64,000 nucleotides of DNA from UBA967 sp044375555 (GCA_044375555.1 JBILML010000009.1:1-64000); one strand, 5' to 3'; positions 24,627-33,547 are shown, counted from the first letter of the stretch. Notes: generated by a model not told the origin, from the sequence alone. Numbers and translations: made by a program.

Positions 24627-25022
24627 TTAGACTTTGCCGGCCTTGGCATCCTTGTTGCGCTGGACGCCGACGGTTTTGCGAGGGCCTTTGCGGGTGCGGG
24701 CGTTGGTGCCGGTGCGCTGACCGCGAACGGGCAGGCCGCGGCGGTGGCGGATGCCACGGTAGCAATTGATCGCCTGAAGGCGCTTGAGATTGCCTTGAAC
24801 CTCGCGGCGGAGGTCACCTTCGATCGGAATTTTATTGGCGTTGATCGCGACGATAATGGCGTTCAGTTGTTCGGGCGAAAGATCCTTGGCACGGGTGTTG
24901 GGATCGATGTTGGCCTGTTCGAGAATTTTTTTCGAGTTGCTGGGGCCCATGCCGTAAATATACGGCAGGGAGGCTTCGATGCGTTTGTCGCCGGGAATGT
25001 CTACTCCAAGTAAGCGGGGCAT
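24627..25022 (-). CDS. rpsM: 30S ribosomal protein S13
   Basis: A 131-aa head protein contacting tRNAs and the 50S bridge. MPRLLGVDIPGDKRIEASLP, the helix-two-turn-helix YIYGMGPSNSKKIL, and the C-terminal GLPVRGQRTGTNARTRKGPRK are canonical. The start at the MPRL Met follows family length; upstream codons are in the rpmJ spacer. It sits in the normal rpmJ-rpsM-rpsK order. Confidence 0.97.
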   Translation of the reverse strand: MPRLLGVDIPGDKRIEASLPYIYGMGPSNSKKILEQANIDPNTRAKDLSPEQLNAIIVAINANKIPIEGDLRREVQGNLKRLQAINCYRGIRHRRGLPVRGQRTGTNARTRKGPRKTVGVQRNKDAKAGKV

Positions 25023-25047
25023 TTTTGATTTTTTTCTGGTTGCGGGC

Positions 25048-25161
25048 TTAGCCCTGTTTCTGTTTGTGGCGCGGATTTTTGCAAACCACGCGGATGACAT
25101 TGTTGCGGCGAACGATTTTGCACGCTTCGCACAATCTTTTTACTGAGGCTCGGACTTTCAT
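25048..25161 (-). CDS. rpmJ: 50S ribosomal protein L36 (zinc form)
   Basis: A 37-aa protein read as MKVRASVKRLCEACKIVRR and onward to NPRHKQKQG, with the CxxC-x12-C-x4-H zinc ligands (C11, C14, C27, H32). Its ATG overlaps the infA stop (ATGA), matching the conserved infA-rpmJ-rpsM order. It is the zinc-binding type. Confidence 0.95.
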   Translation of the reverse strand: MKVRASVKRLCEACKIVRRNNVIRVVCKNPRHKQKQG

Positions 25162-25409
25162 TTTCTTCTTTTTGGTTGATGTGACGACGAATCCTTGTGG
25201 CGGTAGGTGATGCGGCCCTTGGTCAAATCGTAGGGCGACATTTCCAACATGACACGGTCTCCAGGGAGAATGCGAATGAAGTGCAGACGCATTTTCCCGG
25301 AGATATGAGCAAGCACGCGATGACCGTTTTCCAGTTCAATCCTGAACATAGTGTTCGGCAGCAACTCGACGACCTTGCCATCTACTTCGATAGCGTCTTT
25401 GGTGGCCAT
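25158..25409 (-). CDS. infA: Translation initiation factor IF-1
   Basis: An 83-aa S1-like OB-fold. DAIEVDGKVVELLPNTMFRIELENGHRVLAHISGK-type core and GDRVMLEMSPYDLTKGRITYR are canonical. It binds the ribosomal A site at initiation. It starts 28 bases inside the map 3' end and overlaps rpmJ by four bases, so all three are translationally linked. Confidence 0.97.
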   Translation of the reverse strand: MATKDAIEVDGKVVELLPNTMFRIELENGHRVLAHISGKMRLHFIRILPGDRVMLEMSPYDLTKGRITYRHKDSSSHQPKRRK

Positions 25410-26146
25410 GTCAATACTTCGGGTTGATGGTCTGTGACCAGAACGGTGTGCTCGAAATGCGCGGAGGGCTGGCCGTCGGCGGTGACGGCGGTCCACTTGT
25501 CAGGAAGGATGCGGACTTTTTCGGTTCCCAAATTAATCATGGGCTCGATGGCGAGGGTCATGCCGGCTTTGAGTTTTGGGCCGACGCCGCGTTTTCCAAA
25601 ATTAGGAATCTGGGGATCTTCGTGAAGGCGGCGACCGACGCCGTGTCCAACAAATTCGCGAACGACGCTGAAGCCATTTTTTACGGCCTCGGTTTCGACG
25701 AAGTTGGAAATGTCGCCGACGCGATGTCCGGGCCGGGCGAGTTCCACAGCGCCGCGCAAAATCCGCTCGGTGACTGTGAGGAGTCGCTCGGTTTCGGGGG
25801 CGATAATTCCGACGGCGACGGAGGTGGCATTGTCACCAATCCATCCATCGCGAATGATGCCAACATCCATTTTCACGATGTCGCCATAGGCGATGGGTCG
25901 GGAACCGCCGATGCCATGAACGACCTCTTCGTTTAGGCCGATGCAAATGTGGCCGGGAAATTTTTTGTATCCGAGAAATGCGCTCTTGACTCCTGCCTCC
26001 GACATCAATTGGGAGGCGCGGTGATCGACCTCTCCGGTGGTCACGCCAGGAGCGATCATCTCGACGAGATTCTGCAAAATCCAAGCGGCGGTCTCCCCTG
26101 CTTGGCGCATTTTTTCGATTTCGTGAGGCCGCTTGATCGGAATCAT
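25382..26146 (-). CDS. map: Methionine aminopeptidase, type I
   Basis: A 254-aa M24 metallopeptidase that removes initiator Met. LGYKKFPGHICIGLNEEVVHGI holds the substrate His; metal ligands are in KMDVGIIRDGWIGDNATS, GHGVGRRLHEDP and MTLAIEPMI, and the final Glu in HFEHTVLVT. It follows secY by 91 bases. adk, often between secY and map, is absent. Confidence 0.96.
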   Translation of the reverse strand: MIPIKRPHEIEKMRQAGETAAWILQNLVEMIAPGVTTGEVDHRASQLMSEAGVKSAFLGYKKFPGHICIGLNEEVVHGIGGSRPIAYGDIVKMDVGIIRDGWIGDNATSVAVGIIAPETERLLTVTERILRGAVELARPGHRVGDISNFVETEAVKNGFSVVREFVGHGVGRRLHEDPQIPNFGKRGVGPKLKAGMTLAIEPMINLGTEKVRILPDKWTAVTADGQPSAHFEHTVLVTDHQPEVLTWPPKTLSK

Positions 26147-26237
26147 TGGCGGGAAATGAGAGGCTTCAGAGAAATTTCGCCGGGGGACGAAGGGACGGTC
26201 AAGTCAGCGAAGTTTTTCAAGGCCGGAAAAAGCGAGG

Positions 26238-27746
26238 CTAGAAACGCGACGCGAAATAAATGGTCACGCCGGCGATGACAAGGATGCCCAAGGCGGCATA
26301 CATCCACACGAGGGTCTGGTCGTTGAGAGCCTGCCCGCCGCTGAGACGGCTACGGGATTCCTGCGCGCTGCGGATTCGGCCCTTGCGGAGAAATCCATCA
26401 TAATGGCGCTGGAGCAGGTGGGTTTCCACCTGACGCATCGTATCAAGCACGACACCGACAATGATCAGTAGGCCTGTGCCACCGAAAAATTGGGATGTCA
26501 TGTAGGGGACTTGCATGCTTTGGCTGAGCAACTGCGGAAGAACAGCAATACCGGTGAGGAAGATGGCGCCGGCAAAAGTGAGGCGCGTCATCGTGTAATC
26601 AAGGAAATCCGCTGTCGGCTTGCCGGGACGCACGCCGGGGATGAAACCACCGTATTTTTTGAGGTCGTCAGCGATTTGAACGGGCTGGAACTGGGTTGCG
26701 ACCCAGAAGTAGCTGAAGAAGAAAATCATCAGCGCGTAGAAGAAGTAATGGAGCCAACCGTAAGTGAGCAAGTTGGACAAATCCTGAGCCCACCCGACGC
26801 CTGGGAATGCCATGTTCAGGATCGTCGAAGGGAAAAGCAGGATAGCTTGAGCGAAAATGATCGGCATGACGCCGGCGTAGTTGACCTTGAGCGGCATGTA
26901 TTGGGTCTGGCCGCCATAGACCTTCCGGCCGACCACACGCTTCGCGTATTGAACGCTGATTTTCCTCTGGGCTTGCGTCACGGCGATGACCGCTGCAATC
27001 ACAAAGATCAGGAAGGCAATCATCAACACGAGGACAACCGGGCTTACCGCGCTTTGGGCCTCGGGACCCGAAGGAACAAATGTCCGCCACGCTTGGATCA
27101 AGCCCGCCGGCAGTTGGGCGAGAATACCCACCGTGATAATGATGGACATTCCGTTACCAATGCCACGCTCCGTGATCTGATCACCAAGCCACATCAACAG
27201 CATGGTGCCAGATGTCATGGTGATGATCGTAATGATGTGAAAACCGATTCCAGGCGTCGAAACCAAGGGCAGACCAATCGCATTGATCGTGTCCATGATA
27301 CCTGGCAGGAATGGATTGGCTTGGGGGTTCTCAAAGGAACGCGCCAAGAGGTAGGCTTGGAAAATGCAAAGCCCGATCGTGGTATATCGGGTGTATTGCA
27401 TAATTTTTTGGCGGCCACCATCCTCGCGGGAAAGTTTTCCAAGCCGCGGAATCACAGCTGTTAACAGCTGCAACATGATCGATGCGCTGATAAACGGCAT
27501 GACGCCGAGCGAGAAAATCGCGCAATTGGAAAGAGCGCCACCACTGAAGAGGTTGAACAGGGCCGCGACACCGCCAGCCGTGGCGGCATCCGCTTGATCG
27601 ATGAACCAGCGGTGGAGAACCTCAGCATTCACGCCGGGGGTCGTGATGCACGAGCCAGCGCGAATGATAACGATCGCAGCCAAAGTGAACAGCACACGGG
27701 TGCGCAGTTCGGGAATTTTAAAAATATTGGCAAACGCGCTGATCAT
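26238..27746 (-). CDS. secY: Protein translocase subunit SecY
   Basis: A 502-aa ten-span channel of the Sec translocon, somewhat longer than the usual 430-450. FNLFSGGALSNCAIFSLGVMPFISASIMLQLL (plug and TM2 area), the QITERGIGNGMS loop, and the C5 loop GGFIPGVRPGKPTADFL are clear. The extra length is around the second periplasmic region (about 150-185) and the N-terminal plug region. It follows rplO by 69 bases. Confidence 0.96.
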   Translation of the reverse strand: MISAFANIFKIPELRTRVLFTLAAIVIIRAGSCITTPGVNAEVLHRWFIDQADAATAGGVAALFNLFSGGALSNCAIFSLGVMPFISASIMLQLLTAVIPRLGKLSREDGGRQKIMQYTRYTTIGLCIFQAYLLARSFENPQANPFLPGIMDTINAIGLPLVSTPGIGFHIITIITMTSGTMLLMWLGDQITERGIGNGMSIIITVGILAQLPAGLIQAWRTFVPSGPEAQSAVSPVVLVLMIAFLIFVIAAVIAVTQAQRKISVQYAKRVVGRKVYGGQTQYMPLKVNYAGVMPIIFAQAILLFPSTILNMAFPGVGWAQDLSNLLTYGWLHYFFYALMIFFFSYFWVATQFQPVQIADDLKKYGGFIPGVRPGKPTADFLDYTMTRLTFAGAIFLTGIAVLPQLLSQSMQVPYMTSQFFGGTGLLIIVGVVLDTMRQVETHLLQRHYDGFLRKGRIRSAQESRSRLSGGQALNDQTLVWMYAALGILVIAGVTIYFASRF

Positions 27747-27815
27747 GCCTTGGAAGTGTTACCCAGCCAGAGGATCAGGATGTTCACAGATCGTTGGATC
27801 AAGGAATCGAACCGC

Positions 27816-28277
27816 TCAGGCGGCTTCGGCTTTCGGAAGGACAACCTTGCCTCCGGCTTTCTCGATTTTCGCGCGGGCGGAATCGCTCACCTCGTCAACT
27901 TCGACTGTGAGAGCCTTGGTAATCTCGCCCCGACCGAGGATTTTCACCCCGTCGAAACGGCCATTCACCAGACCGAGCTTGCGAAGAGATTCCTCATTAA
28001 CCAAATCTCCAGCGGAGAATCGTTTCTCCAGCGTGTCGAGATTGACCACGCCATAAACGGTCTTGAACGCGGCGTTGTTGAAACCGCGCTTGGGCAAGCG
28101 GCGGTAGAGTGGCATCTGGCCACCTTCAAATCCGAGACGGATCGAACCACCGGAACGGGCTTTTTGACCTTTGTGGCCTTTGCCCGAGGTTTTGCCTTTG
28201 CCGGAGCTTTCGCCAATACCGAGGCGCTTGCGGCGGTGCTTGGCACCAGGATTGGGTTTAAGAGTATGAAGTCTCAT
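27816..28277 (-). CDS. rplO: 50S ribosomal protein L15
   Basis: A 153-aa protein; MRLHTLKPNPGAKHRRKRLGIG, the Gly-rich GKGKTSGKGHKGQKARSG and FEGGQMPLYRRLPKRGF are diagnostic. It lies 5 bases after rpsE; rpmD (L30), normally between them, is missing. Confidence 0.96.
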   Translation of the reverse strand: MRLHTLKPNPGAKHRRKRLGIGESSGKGKTSGKGHKGQKARSGGSIRLGFEGGQMPLYRRLPKRGFNNAAFKTVYGVVNLDTLEKRFSAGDLVNEESLRKLGLVNGRFDGVKILGRGEITKALTVEVDEVSDSARAKIEKAGGKVVLPKAEAA

Positions 28278-28282
28278 CGGAT

Positions 28283-28852
28283 TCAGGCAGTAACGGGTTC
28301 AGCGGGAGTCGCGGGGGCGGCTTTGCGGAGGGTTTTTCCGCGGAGTTTGAAAATTTCCTCTTTTTGACGGAGTTGAACAAGCGCGGCGATCGTGGCATTG
28401 ACCACATTCGCGTGATTGCTCGAGCCTAGGGATTTCGCGAGCACATCGCGGATGCCAACGGCTTCCAGGACGGCGCGGACACCGCCACCTGCGATAACGC
28501 CAGTTCCTGGCGAGGCAGGACGAAGCAGAACACGACCACCACCGGATTCACCGGTGACTTCGTGCGGGATGGTATTATCCTTCACGGCGACTTTCACCAT
28601 GCGCTTCTTGGAAGCATCGGTGGCCTTGCGGATGGCTTCGCTGACCTCATTGGCCTTGCCGAAACCGACGCCGACTTTGGCATTTTTGACGTCTCCAGCC
28701 ACGATCAAAGCGCTGAAACTGAAACGGCGACCGCCTTTCACGACCTTGGCGCACCGATTAATGAAAACCACTTTTTCGGTGATTTCCTTGGGCTCCCTAG
28801 GTGTCTCGGGGCGGGAATTTCTTTTATCTCTGTTAGGTTTCGGAGGCATGGT
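28283..28852 (-). CDS. rpsE: 30S ribosomal protein S5
   Basis: A protein of 189 aa from this start. S5 domains are EKVVFINRCAKVVKGGRRFSFSALIV and GVIAGGGVRAVLEAVGIRDVLAKSLGS. An in-frame ATG at 28879 (MADSNSK) lies inside rplR and is an alternative, giving 198 aa; neither has a clear Shine-Dalgarno. The C-terminus has a short Ala/Pro tail. Confidence 0.95.
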   Translation of the reverse strand, partial: TMPPKPNRDKRNSRPETPREPKEITEKVVFINRCAKVVKGGRRFSFSALIVAGDVKNAKVGVGFGKANEVSEAIRKATDASKKRMVKVAVKDNTIPHEVTGESGGGRVLLRPASPGTGVIAGGGVRAVLEAVGIRDVLAKSLGSSNHANVVNATIAALVQLRQKEEIFKLRGKTLRKAAPATPAEPVTA

Positions 28853-28859
28853 GTCGTTC

Positions 28860-29216
28860 TTAGAATTGGAATCCGCCATCGCGGGCGGCGTCGGCCAAGG
28901 CTTTGACTTTGCCGTGGTATTTAAATCCGCCACGGTCGAAAACGACCTGGGAAATTTTTTGTGCAGAGCCGCGCTGGGCGATCAATTTACCGACCTCGGT
29001 GGCGATGGCCACATTCGCGCGGGCATTCGCCTTGGCGCGGATTTCGGGTTCCGTCGTGTGAACCGAGACGAGGGTCTTGCCGATGGAGTCATCGATGACC
29101 TGCGCGGTGATGTGACGGCCGGAAAAATGAACGGCGAGACGAGGACGGGCTGGTGTGCCTGTGAGCTTCTTGCGAAGGCGTGTGTGGCGGAGTTTGCGTT
29201 TGTCGATGGCAGACAT
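28860..29216 (-). CDS. rplR: 50S ribosomal protein L18
   Basis: A 118-aa 5S rRNA-binding protein: RHTRLRKKLTGTPARPRLAVHFSG, YAQVIDD-type strand, and the C-terminal FDRGGFKYHGKVKALADAARDGG motif. It lies 3 bases after rplF and the standard order rplF-rplR-rpsE holds. Confidence 0.96.
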   Translation of the reverse strand: MSAIDKRKLRHTRLRKKLTGTPARPRLAVHFSGRHITAQVIDDSIGKTLVSVHTTEPEIRAKANARANVAIATEVGKLIAQRGSAQKISQVVFDRGGFKYHGKVKALADAARDGGFQF

Positions 29217-29219
29217 GGC

Positions 29220-29759
29220 TTATTGGACGGTTTTGCCTTCTTTGCGGCGGAGTTGCTCTCCGGCGAATCGCACACCTTTGCCTTTGTAGGGCTCGGGCGG
29301 GTAATAGGCACGGATATTGGCGGCGCACTGACCAACCACTTGGTTGTCAATGCCCTCGATGGAGAGTTTGGTGTTATCGGTGACGGTGATTTTCACACCT
29401 TCAGGGATATTGAAATGGATGGGGTGGGATTTCCCGAGGCTCAGATTCAGGAGATTGCCTTGGACAGCGGCCTTGAAACCGACGCCATGGATTTCCATGT
29501 CGCGCTTGAATCCATTGGTGACTCCCGTGATCATGTTCGAAAGCAGGGAGCGGGAGAGTCCGTGGAGAGCTTTGTCTTCGCGTTGCTCACTGGAGCGCTC
29601 GACGGCGAGGATTTCGCCATCGACTTTCGCCGAGATGCTTGCAGGGAGTTTCCACTCGAGTTTTCCCTTAGGGCCTTCGACGAGCACAGAGCTATCGCCG
29701 TTGACGGCTACTTTGACCTTTGGTGGGATCGTGATGGGTTTTTTACCGATTCGTGACAT
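29220..29759 (-). CDS. rplF: 50S ribosomal protein L6
   Basis: A 179-aa protein with the two L6 repeats: MSRIGKKPITIPPKVKVAVNG at the N-terminus and the signature PEPYKGKGVRFAGEQLRRKEGK at the C-terminus. It lies 3 bases after rpsH. Confidence 0.97.
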   Translation of the reverse strand: MSRIGKKPITIPPKVKVAVNGDSSVLVEGPKGKLEWKLPASISAKVDGEILAVERSSEQREDKALHGLSRSLLSNMITGVTNGFKRDMEIHGVGFKAAVQGNLLNLSLGKSHPIHFNIPEGVKITVTDNTKLSIEGIDNQVVGQCAANIRAYYPPEPYKGKGVRFAGEQLRRKEGKTVQ

Positions 29760-29762
29760 GGC

Positions 29763-30152
29763 TTACCAGATGTAGGCGAGCAATTCGCCGCCGACTTTTT
29801 GTTTGCGCGCCTCGTGGCCGGTGAGAATTCCACGCGAGGTGGAAAGGACCGCGATGCCCATGCCGCCGAGGACGCGGGGAATCTCCCCGGCACCTACATA
29901 ACGACGCAGACCCGGACGGCTCACACGCTTGAGACCGGAGATGGCGCTGGTTTTATTGACGAATTTCGTTTGGATTTTGATGGCTTGATGGCCTTCTTCG
30001 GTCACGAGTTCGGTTTCGTTGATATAGCCTTCCTTTTTAAGGATTTTGGCGATGTCGCTCTTGAGCTTCGAGTAGGGAAGGGTGAGCGAGGACTGACCGG
30101 CCGCAGTGGCATTGCGAAGGCGGGTGAGCATGTCGGCGATGGGATCGTTCAT
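29763..30152 (-). CDS. rpsH: 30S ribosomal protein S8
   Basis: A 129-aa central-domain 16S-binding protein: MNDPIADMLTRLRNATAAGQ and the C-terminal STSRGILTGHEARKQKVGGELLAYIW. The start is 10 bases after the rplE stop, so rpsN (S14), normally here, is absent. In other bacteria S8 represses the spc operon by binding the rplE start region. Confidence 0.97.
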   Translation of the reverse strand: MNDPIADMLTRLRNATAAGQSSLTLPYSKLKSDIAKILKKEGYINETELVTEEGHQAIKIQTKFVNKTSAISGLKRVSRPGLRRYVGAGEIPRVLGGMGIAVLSTSRGILTGHEARKQKVGGELLAYIW

Positions 30153-30162
30153 AACAGGATAA

Positions 30163-30753
30163 TCAGGCGGCGGGTTCCGTGGCTTTGACTGGGGCCTTCT
30201 TGGCTTTGTCCACAAAGGGCATTCCCATCTCGGTCAGGAGCGATTTGGCCTCGGCATTGGTGAGAGCGGTGGTGACGATCGTGACATCGAAGCCGATGTT
30301 CTTTTTGATTCGGTCTAGCTCGATCTCGGGGAAAATGGACTGATCGGTAACACCGAGTGTGTAATTTCCATTGCCGTCAAAAGCGCGGGTGGAAACGCCA
30401 CGGAAATCGCGAATGCGGGGAAGAGCGGTCTTGATGAGGCGCTCGAGGAATTCATACATGATGCGGCCGCGGAGTGTGACTTTCGCGCCGATGGCTTGCT
30501 CTTCGCGGAGCTTGAAGTTCGAGATCGCCTTCTTGGAGATGGTCGTCACCGGGCGTTGGCCGCTGATCGTGGTCAACTCGGATTTGGCAATTTCCAAAGC
30601 CTCTTTGGTGTCCTGCGCGGAGCCGATACAGGTATTGATGACAACCTTCGAGATTTTAGGAATCTGATGGATGTTCTTGTAGCCGTGCTTTTCGCGCATC
30701 GCGCCAAGGATGCGGGTCTTGTATTCGGTCAGGAGTTCGGGTTCTTGCGTCAT
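30163..30753 (-). CDS. rplE: 50S ribosomal protein L5
   Basis: A 196-aa 5S rRNA-binding protein: IPKISKVVINTCIGSAQDTK, SGQRPVTTISKKAISNFKLREEQAIGAKVTLRG split over the core, RDFRGVSTRAFDGNGNYTLG and the C-terminal FPEIELDRIK. A short Lys/Ala tail extends it. It follows rplX by 8 bases. Confidence 0.97.
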   Translation of the reverse strand: MTQEPELLTEYKTRILGAMREKHGYKNIHQIPKISKVVINTCIGSAQDTKEALEIAKSELTTISGQRPVTTISKKAISNFKLREEQAIGAKVTLRGRIMYEFLERLIKTALPRIRDFRGVSTRAFDGNGNYTLGVTDQSIFPEIELDRIKKNIGFDVTIVTTALTNAEAKSLLTEMGMPFVDKAKKAPVKATEPAA

Positions 30754-30761
30754 GGCTTTAC

Positions 30762-31031
30762 TCAGGCGGCTTTCTTGGCCTTCTTGTCGGTGGTGGCTTT
30801 CTCCAAGACTTTCACATTGGAAATATGGATCGGACCCTCGCGCTCGATGATCGCGCCGTTCGGGTGAAGTTGCGATTTGCGCTGATGTTTTTTGATCATG
30901 CGAACACCTTCGACGATGACTTGGGCTTTATCGGCCTTGATCTCGAGGATTTTCCCGGTGGAACCTTTGTGGTTTCCGGAAATCACTTGGATCGTGTCTC
31001 CGCGACGGACATGGAACTTGGGCTTGCTCAT
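30762..31031 (-). CDS. rplX: 50S ribosomal protein L24
   Basis: An 89-aa KOW-domain assembly initiator: FHVRRGDTIQVISGNHKGSTGKI is the KOW motif, and HPNGAIIEREGPIHISNVKV matches the conserved end. It starts within the rplN stop (4-base overlap). Confidence 0.97.
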   Translation of the reverse strand: MSKPKFHVRRGDTIQVISGNHKGSTGKILEIKADKAQVIVEGVRMIKKHQRKSQLHPNGAIIEREGPIHISNVKVLEKATTDKKAKKAA

Positions 31032-31393
31032 AGGACCTCCGGTGCGAGGGAGATGATTTTCATGAAATTTTTCTCGCGAAGTTCGCGAGCGACTGGGCCG
31101 AAAATGCGTGTTCCGCGTGGGTTCGAGTCCTTATCAATGATGACAATCGCGTTGCTATCGAAGCGGAGCGCGGAGCCATCTTCGCGGCGGACGGGTTGCT
31201 TGGTGCGGACGACCACGGCGCGGACGACATCGCCTTTTTTGACGGTGCCGCCAGTGGAGGCCTCTTTGACGTTGGCGGTGATGATATCACCGATCTCAGC
31301 AGTGGAGGTGGCCTTGCCGATGACACCAATCATGGTGGCCATGCGGGCGCCGGTATTGTCGGCGACATCGATGCGGGAGCGAATCTGGATCAT
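31028..31393 (-). CDS. rplN: 50S ribosomal protein L14
   Basis: A 121-aa protein: MIQIRSRIDVADNTGARMA, KKGDVVRAVVVRTKQPVRREDGS and GTRIFGPVARELREKNFMKIISLAPEVL are canonical. It follows rpsQ by 9 bases. Confidence 0.97.
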   Translation of the reverse strand: MIQIRSRIDVADNTGARMATMIGVIGKATSTAEIGDIITANVKEASTGGTVKKGDVVRAVVVRTKQPVRREDGSALRFDSNAIVIIDKDSNPRGTRIFGPVARELREKNFMKIISLAPEVL

Positions 31394-31402
31394 GGCTTGA
31401 TA

Positions 31403-31681
31403 TTAGTGTTTAAGGACTTCAACGAGGCGCCAGCGCTTGGTTTTGCTGAGCGGGCGGGTTTCCATGATGCTGACACGGTCACCAATCTGAGCTTCGTTCT
31501 TTTCATCATGAGCATGAAACTTCGTAACATGCTTCATGATTTTGCCGAATTTCGGGTGCGGAACGCGAGTCACGGAACGAACGACGATGGTTTTATCCAT
31601 TTTATTGGACACGACCTCGCCGAGACGAACCTTGCGGAGCGAACGGTTTTCGACTTTTTCGGGAGCGGTGGTTTCTGCCAT
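31403..31681 (-). CDS. rpsQ: 30S ribosomal protein S17
   Basis: A 92-aa OB-fold 16S-binding protein. SLRKVRLGEVVSNKMDKTIVV and IGDRVSIMETRPLSKTKRWRLVEV carry the S17 signature. A dozen extra N-terminal residues precede the domain. It follows rpmC by 6 bases. Confidence 0.96.
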   Translation of the reverse strand: MAETTAPEKVENRSLRKVRLGEVVSNKMDKTIVVRSVTRVPHPKFGKIMKHVTKFHAHDEKNEAQIGDRVSIMETRPLSKTKRWRLVEVLKH

Positions 31682-31687
31682 GGCTGG

Positions 31688-31891
31688 TTATTTCTTGGAT
31701 GCCTCGGCGGCCTTGCGGCTGAGGACGGTTTCGACGCGGGCGATGTTTCGACGGGCCACGCGGATGAGGTGGGGCTTCTCGAGTTGGCTGCTCTGCTGTT
31801 GCATGCGCAGATTGAAAATTTCTTCCTTCAACTCACGCTTGCGGGTGAGAAGTTCTTTTGGAGTGAGTTCCTGGATTTCCTGAATCTTCAT
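31688..31891 (-). CDS. rpmC: 50S ribosomal protein L29
   Basis: A 67-aa two-helix protein near the exit tunnel: MKIQEIQELTPKELLTRKRE, EEIFNLRMQQ, and RVARRNIARVETVL. The start at MKIQ gives normal length and follows the rplP stop by 7 bases; the longer frame is rplP shadow. Confidence 0.95.
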   Translation of the reverse strand: MKIQEIQELTPKELLTRKRELKEEIFNLRMQQQSSQLEKPHLIRVARRNIARVETVLSRKAAEASKK

Positions 31892-31898
31892 GGCGTAA

Positions 31899-32318
31899 TC
31901 AGCTGGCGTGGTGGCGGGTAATGAAGCGGGTGCGGACCGGGAGCTTATTGGCTGCCAGGCGCAGGGACTCGCGGGCGATCGTCTCGGAGACACCATCCAA
32001 TTCAAAAAGGATGTTGCCGGGTTTGATGACAGCGACCCAATATTCGGGCTGACCTTTACCTTTACCCATTCGGGTTTCCGGCGGACGGGCGGTGACGGAT
32101 TTGTCTGGGAAAATGCGAATCCAGAGCTTGCCTTTACGCTTCATGTTGCGGGTGAGGGCAACACGGGCGGCCTCGATTTGCGTGTTGGTGATCCAACCAC
32201 GCTCGAGGGTCTGAAGTCCGAATTCACCGAAGTCGATCTTAAGATTGCGAGAAGCGATCCCCTTGCGGCTACCCCGCTGGGTTTTGCGATACTTCACGCG
32301 TTTTGGCATCAATGGCAT
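31899..32318 (-). CDS. rplP: 50S ribosomal protein L16
   Basis: A 139-aa A-site finger-associated protein: MPKRVKYRKTQRGSRKGIA, DFGEFGLQTLERGWITNTQIEAAR, RIFPDKSVTARPPETRMGKGKG and the WVAVIKPG motif. The start may be this Met or the fourth residue (32309). It follows rpsC by 33 bases. Confidence 0.96.
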   Translation of the reverse strand: MPLMPKRVKYRKTQRGSRKGIASRNLKIDFGEFGLQTLERGWITNTQIEAARVALTRNMKRKGKLWIRIFPDKSVTARPPETRMGKGKGQPEYWVAVIKPGNILFELDGVSETIARESLRLAANKLPVRTRFITRHHAS

Positions 32319-32351
32319 AACTTTGTCCTTTTACTTAAATTCCTTATGATA

Positions 32352-33053
32352 TCAGACTGCCGCTGGTGCCTCGACCTCAGGGGTCGGGGTGGAACGAACG
32401 GTTTCCTTCGGTTTATCCTGCACTTCTTCTTCAACTTTCTTGCAGATCCAGCACTTAACTCCGATTTTTCCGGCAACGGTCTCGGCTTCCGCAAACCCAT
32501 AGTCGATCGGGATACGGAGGGTGTGGAGAGGGACTTTGCCTTCGTGATAACGCTCGGTGCGGGCAATTTCAGCGCCACCCAAACGACCAGCGCAACGGAT
32601 TTTGATACCAAGAGCACCTTGGTCCATCGTGAGTTGCACAGCGCGCTTCATGGCGCGGCGGAAGGAAATACGGCGCTCAAGTTGGGAGGCGACATTCTCG
32701 GCCACGAGTTGGGCGTCGAGGTCGGGATTCTTGATTTCGACGATGTCGATCTTCACCTGCTTGCCGCCGGCGAGATCACTGACTTCCTTGGTGAGGTTCT
32801 CAATTTCCTGGCCACGGCGACCGATCACGACACCCGGACGGGCGGTGTGGATTGTCACTCGGACGCTATTCCAAGCGCGCTCGATCACGATGCGAGCCAC
32901 AGCGGCTTGTTTGAGCTTTTTCTTGAGAGTGGTGCGAATTTTGTCGTCGGCGATCAGGTAGTCGGCGAAGTCTTTGCGCGAGGCATACCAGCGGGAACCC
33001 CAGTCACGAGTGATGGGTAGACGGAATCCGATCGGGTTTACTTTTTGTCCCAT
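32352..33053 (-). CDS. rpsC: 30S ribosomal protein S3
   Basis: A 233-aa mRNA-entry protein: MGQKVNPIGFRLPITRDWGS, the KH domain with GVVIGRRGQEIENL, and the C-terminal domain QLERRISFRRAMKRAVQ and GRLGGAEIARTE. It overlaps nothing; rplV ends 2 bases before. A Thr/Glu/Ala-rich tail follows residue 215. Confidence 0.97.
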   Translation of the reverse strand: MGQKVNPIGFRLPITRDWGSRWYASRKDFADYLIADDKIRTTLKKKLKQAAVARIVIERAWNSVRVTIHTARPGVVIGRRGQEIENLTKEVSDLAGGKQVKIDIVEIKNPDLDAQLVAENVASQLERRISFRRAMKRAVQLTMDQGALGIKIRCAGRLGGAEIARTERYHEGKVPLHTLRIPIDYGFAEAETVAGKIGVKCWICKKVEEEVQDKPKETVRSTPTPEVEAPAAV

Positions 33054-33055
33054 GA

Positions 33056-33535
33056 TTACTCCTTGGTTTCCGCGGCGGGTGCGGCGGATTCGGTTTCAGT
33101 CGCCGGGGCGGGCTCGGCGGCTGGAGCCTTCGATTTTGCGGAGGCTTTTTTAGTTGTTTTTGGTTTCTTCTTCTTGAGTTTGTCCTCGCGCCGGACGATT
33201 TCAATCTCGTCGGTTAGGACGACACGAATGTGGCTGGAGCGTTTGCGGATCGGACCGGCACTTCCGCGAGCTTTGGGTTGGGAGCGGTTTAAGGTCGGCC
33301 CCTCGCCTACGACGGCTTCCTTCACGACGAGGTCGGAAACATTCAGGCTATTGTTGTTCTCGGCGTTGGCGATCGCGCTACGAAGTGTCTTAAGAATCAA
33401 GCCAGCGGCTTTTTTCGGAGTGAAACGCAAAAGATCAAGGGCGTCCGTGGCGGGAAGACCTTGAATGGCGCGTGTGACCTCGCGAGCCTTGAAGGCCGAG
33501 ATCTTGGCGAACCTGTGTGTCGATTTTACCTGCAT
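33056..33535 (-). CDS. rplV: 50S ribosomal protein L22 with charged C-terminal tail
   Basis: The first 115 residues are L22 (ISAFKAREVTRAIQGLP, ALDLLRFTPKKAAGLILKTL, SAIANAENNN, RSQPKARGSAGPIRKRSSHI with the exit-tunnel hairpin). A tail of about 40 residues, first Lys-rich (KLKKKKPKTTKKASAK) and then Ala/Glu/Pro-rich, extends it to 159 aa. It follows a non-ribosomal gene by 12 bases. Confidence 0.95.
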   Translation of the reverse strand: MQVKSTHRFAKISAFKAREVTRAIQGLPATDALDLLRFTPKKAAGLILKTLRSAIANAENNNSLNVSDLVVKEAVVGEGPTLNRSQPKARGSAGPIRKRSSHIRVVLTDEIEIVRREDKLKKKKPKTTKKASAKSKAPAAEPAPATETESAAPAAETKE

Positions 33536-33547
33536 GTCTTTTGTTGT

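Noticed and set aside
25199..25209. GGCGGTAGGTG resembling an RfaH ops site
   Set aside because: It is on the plus strand, antisense to infA, with no plus-strand transcript to act on; one match among many GC-rich words.
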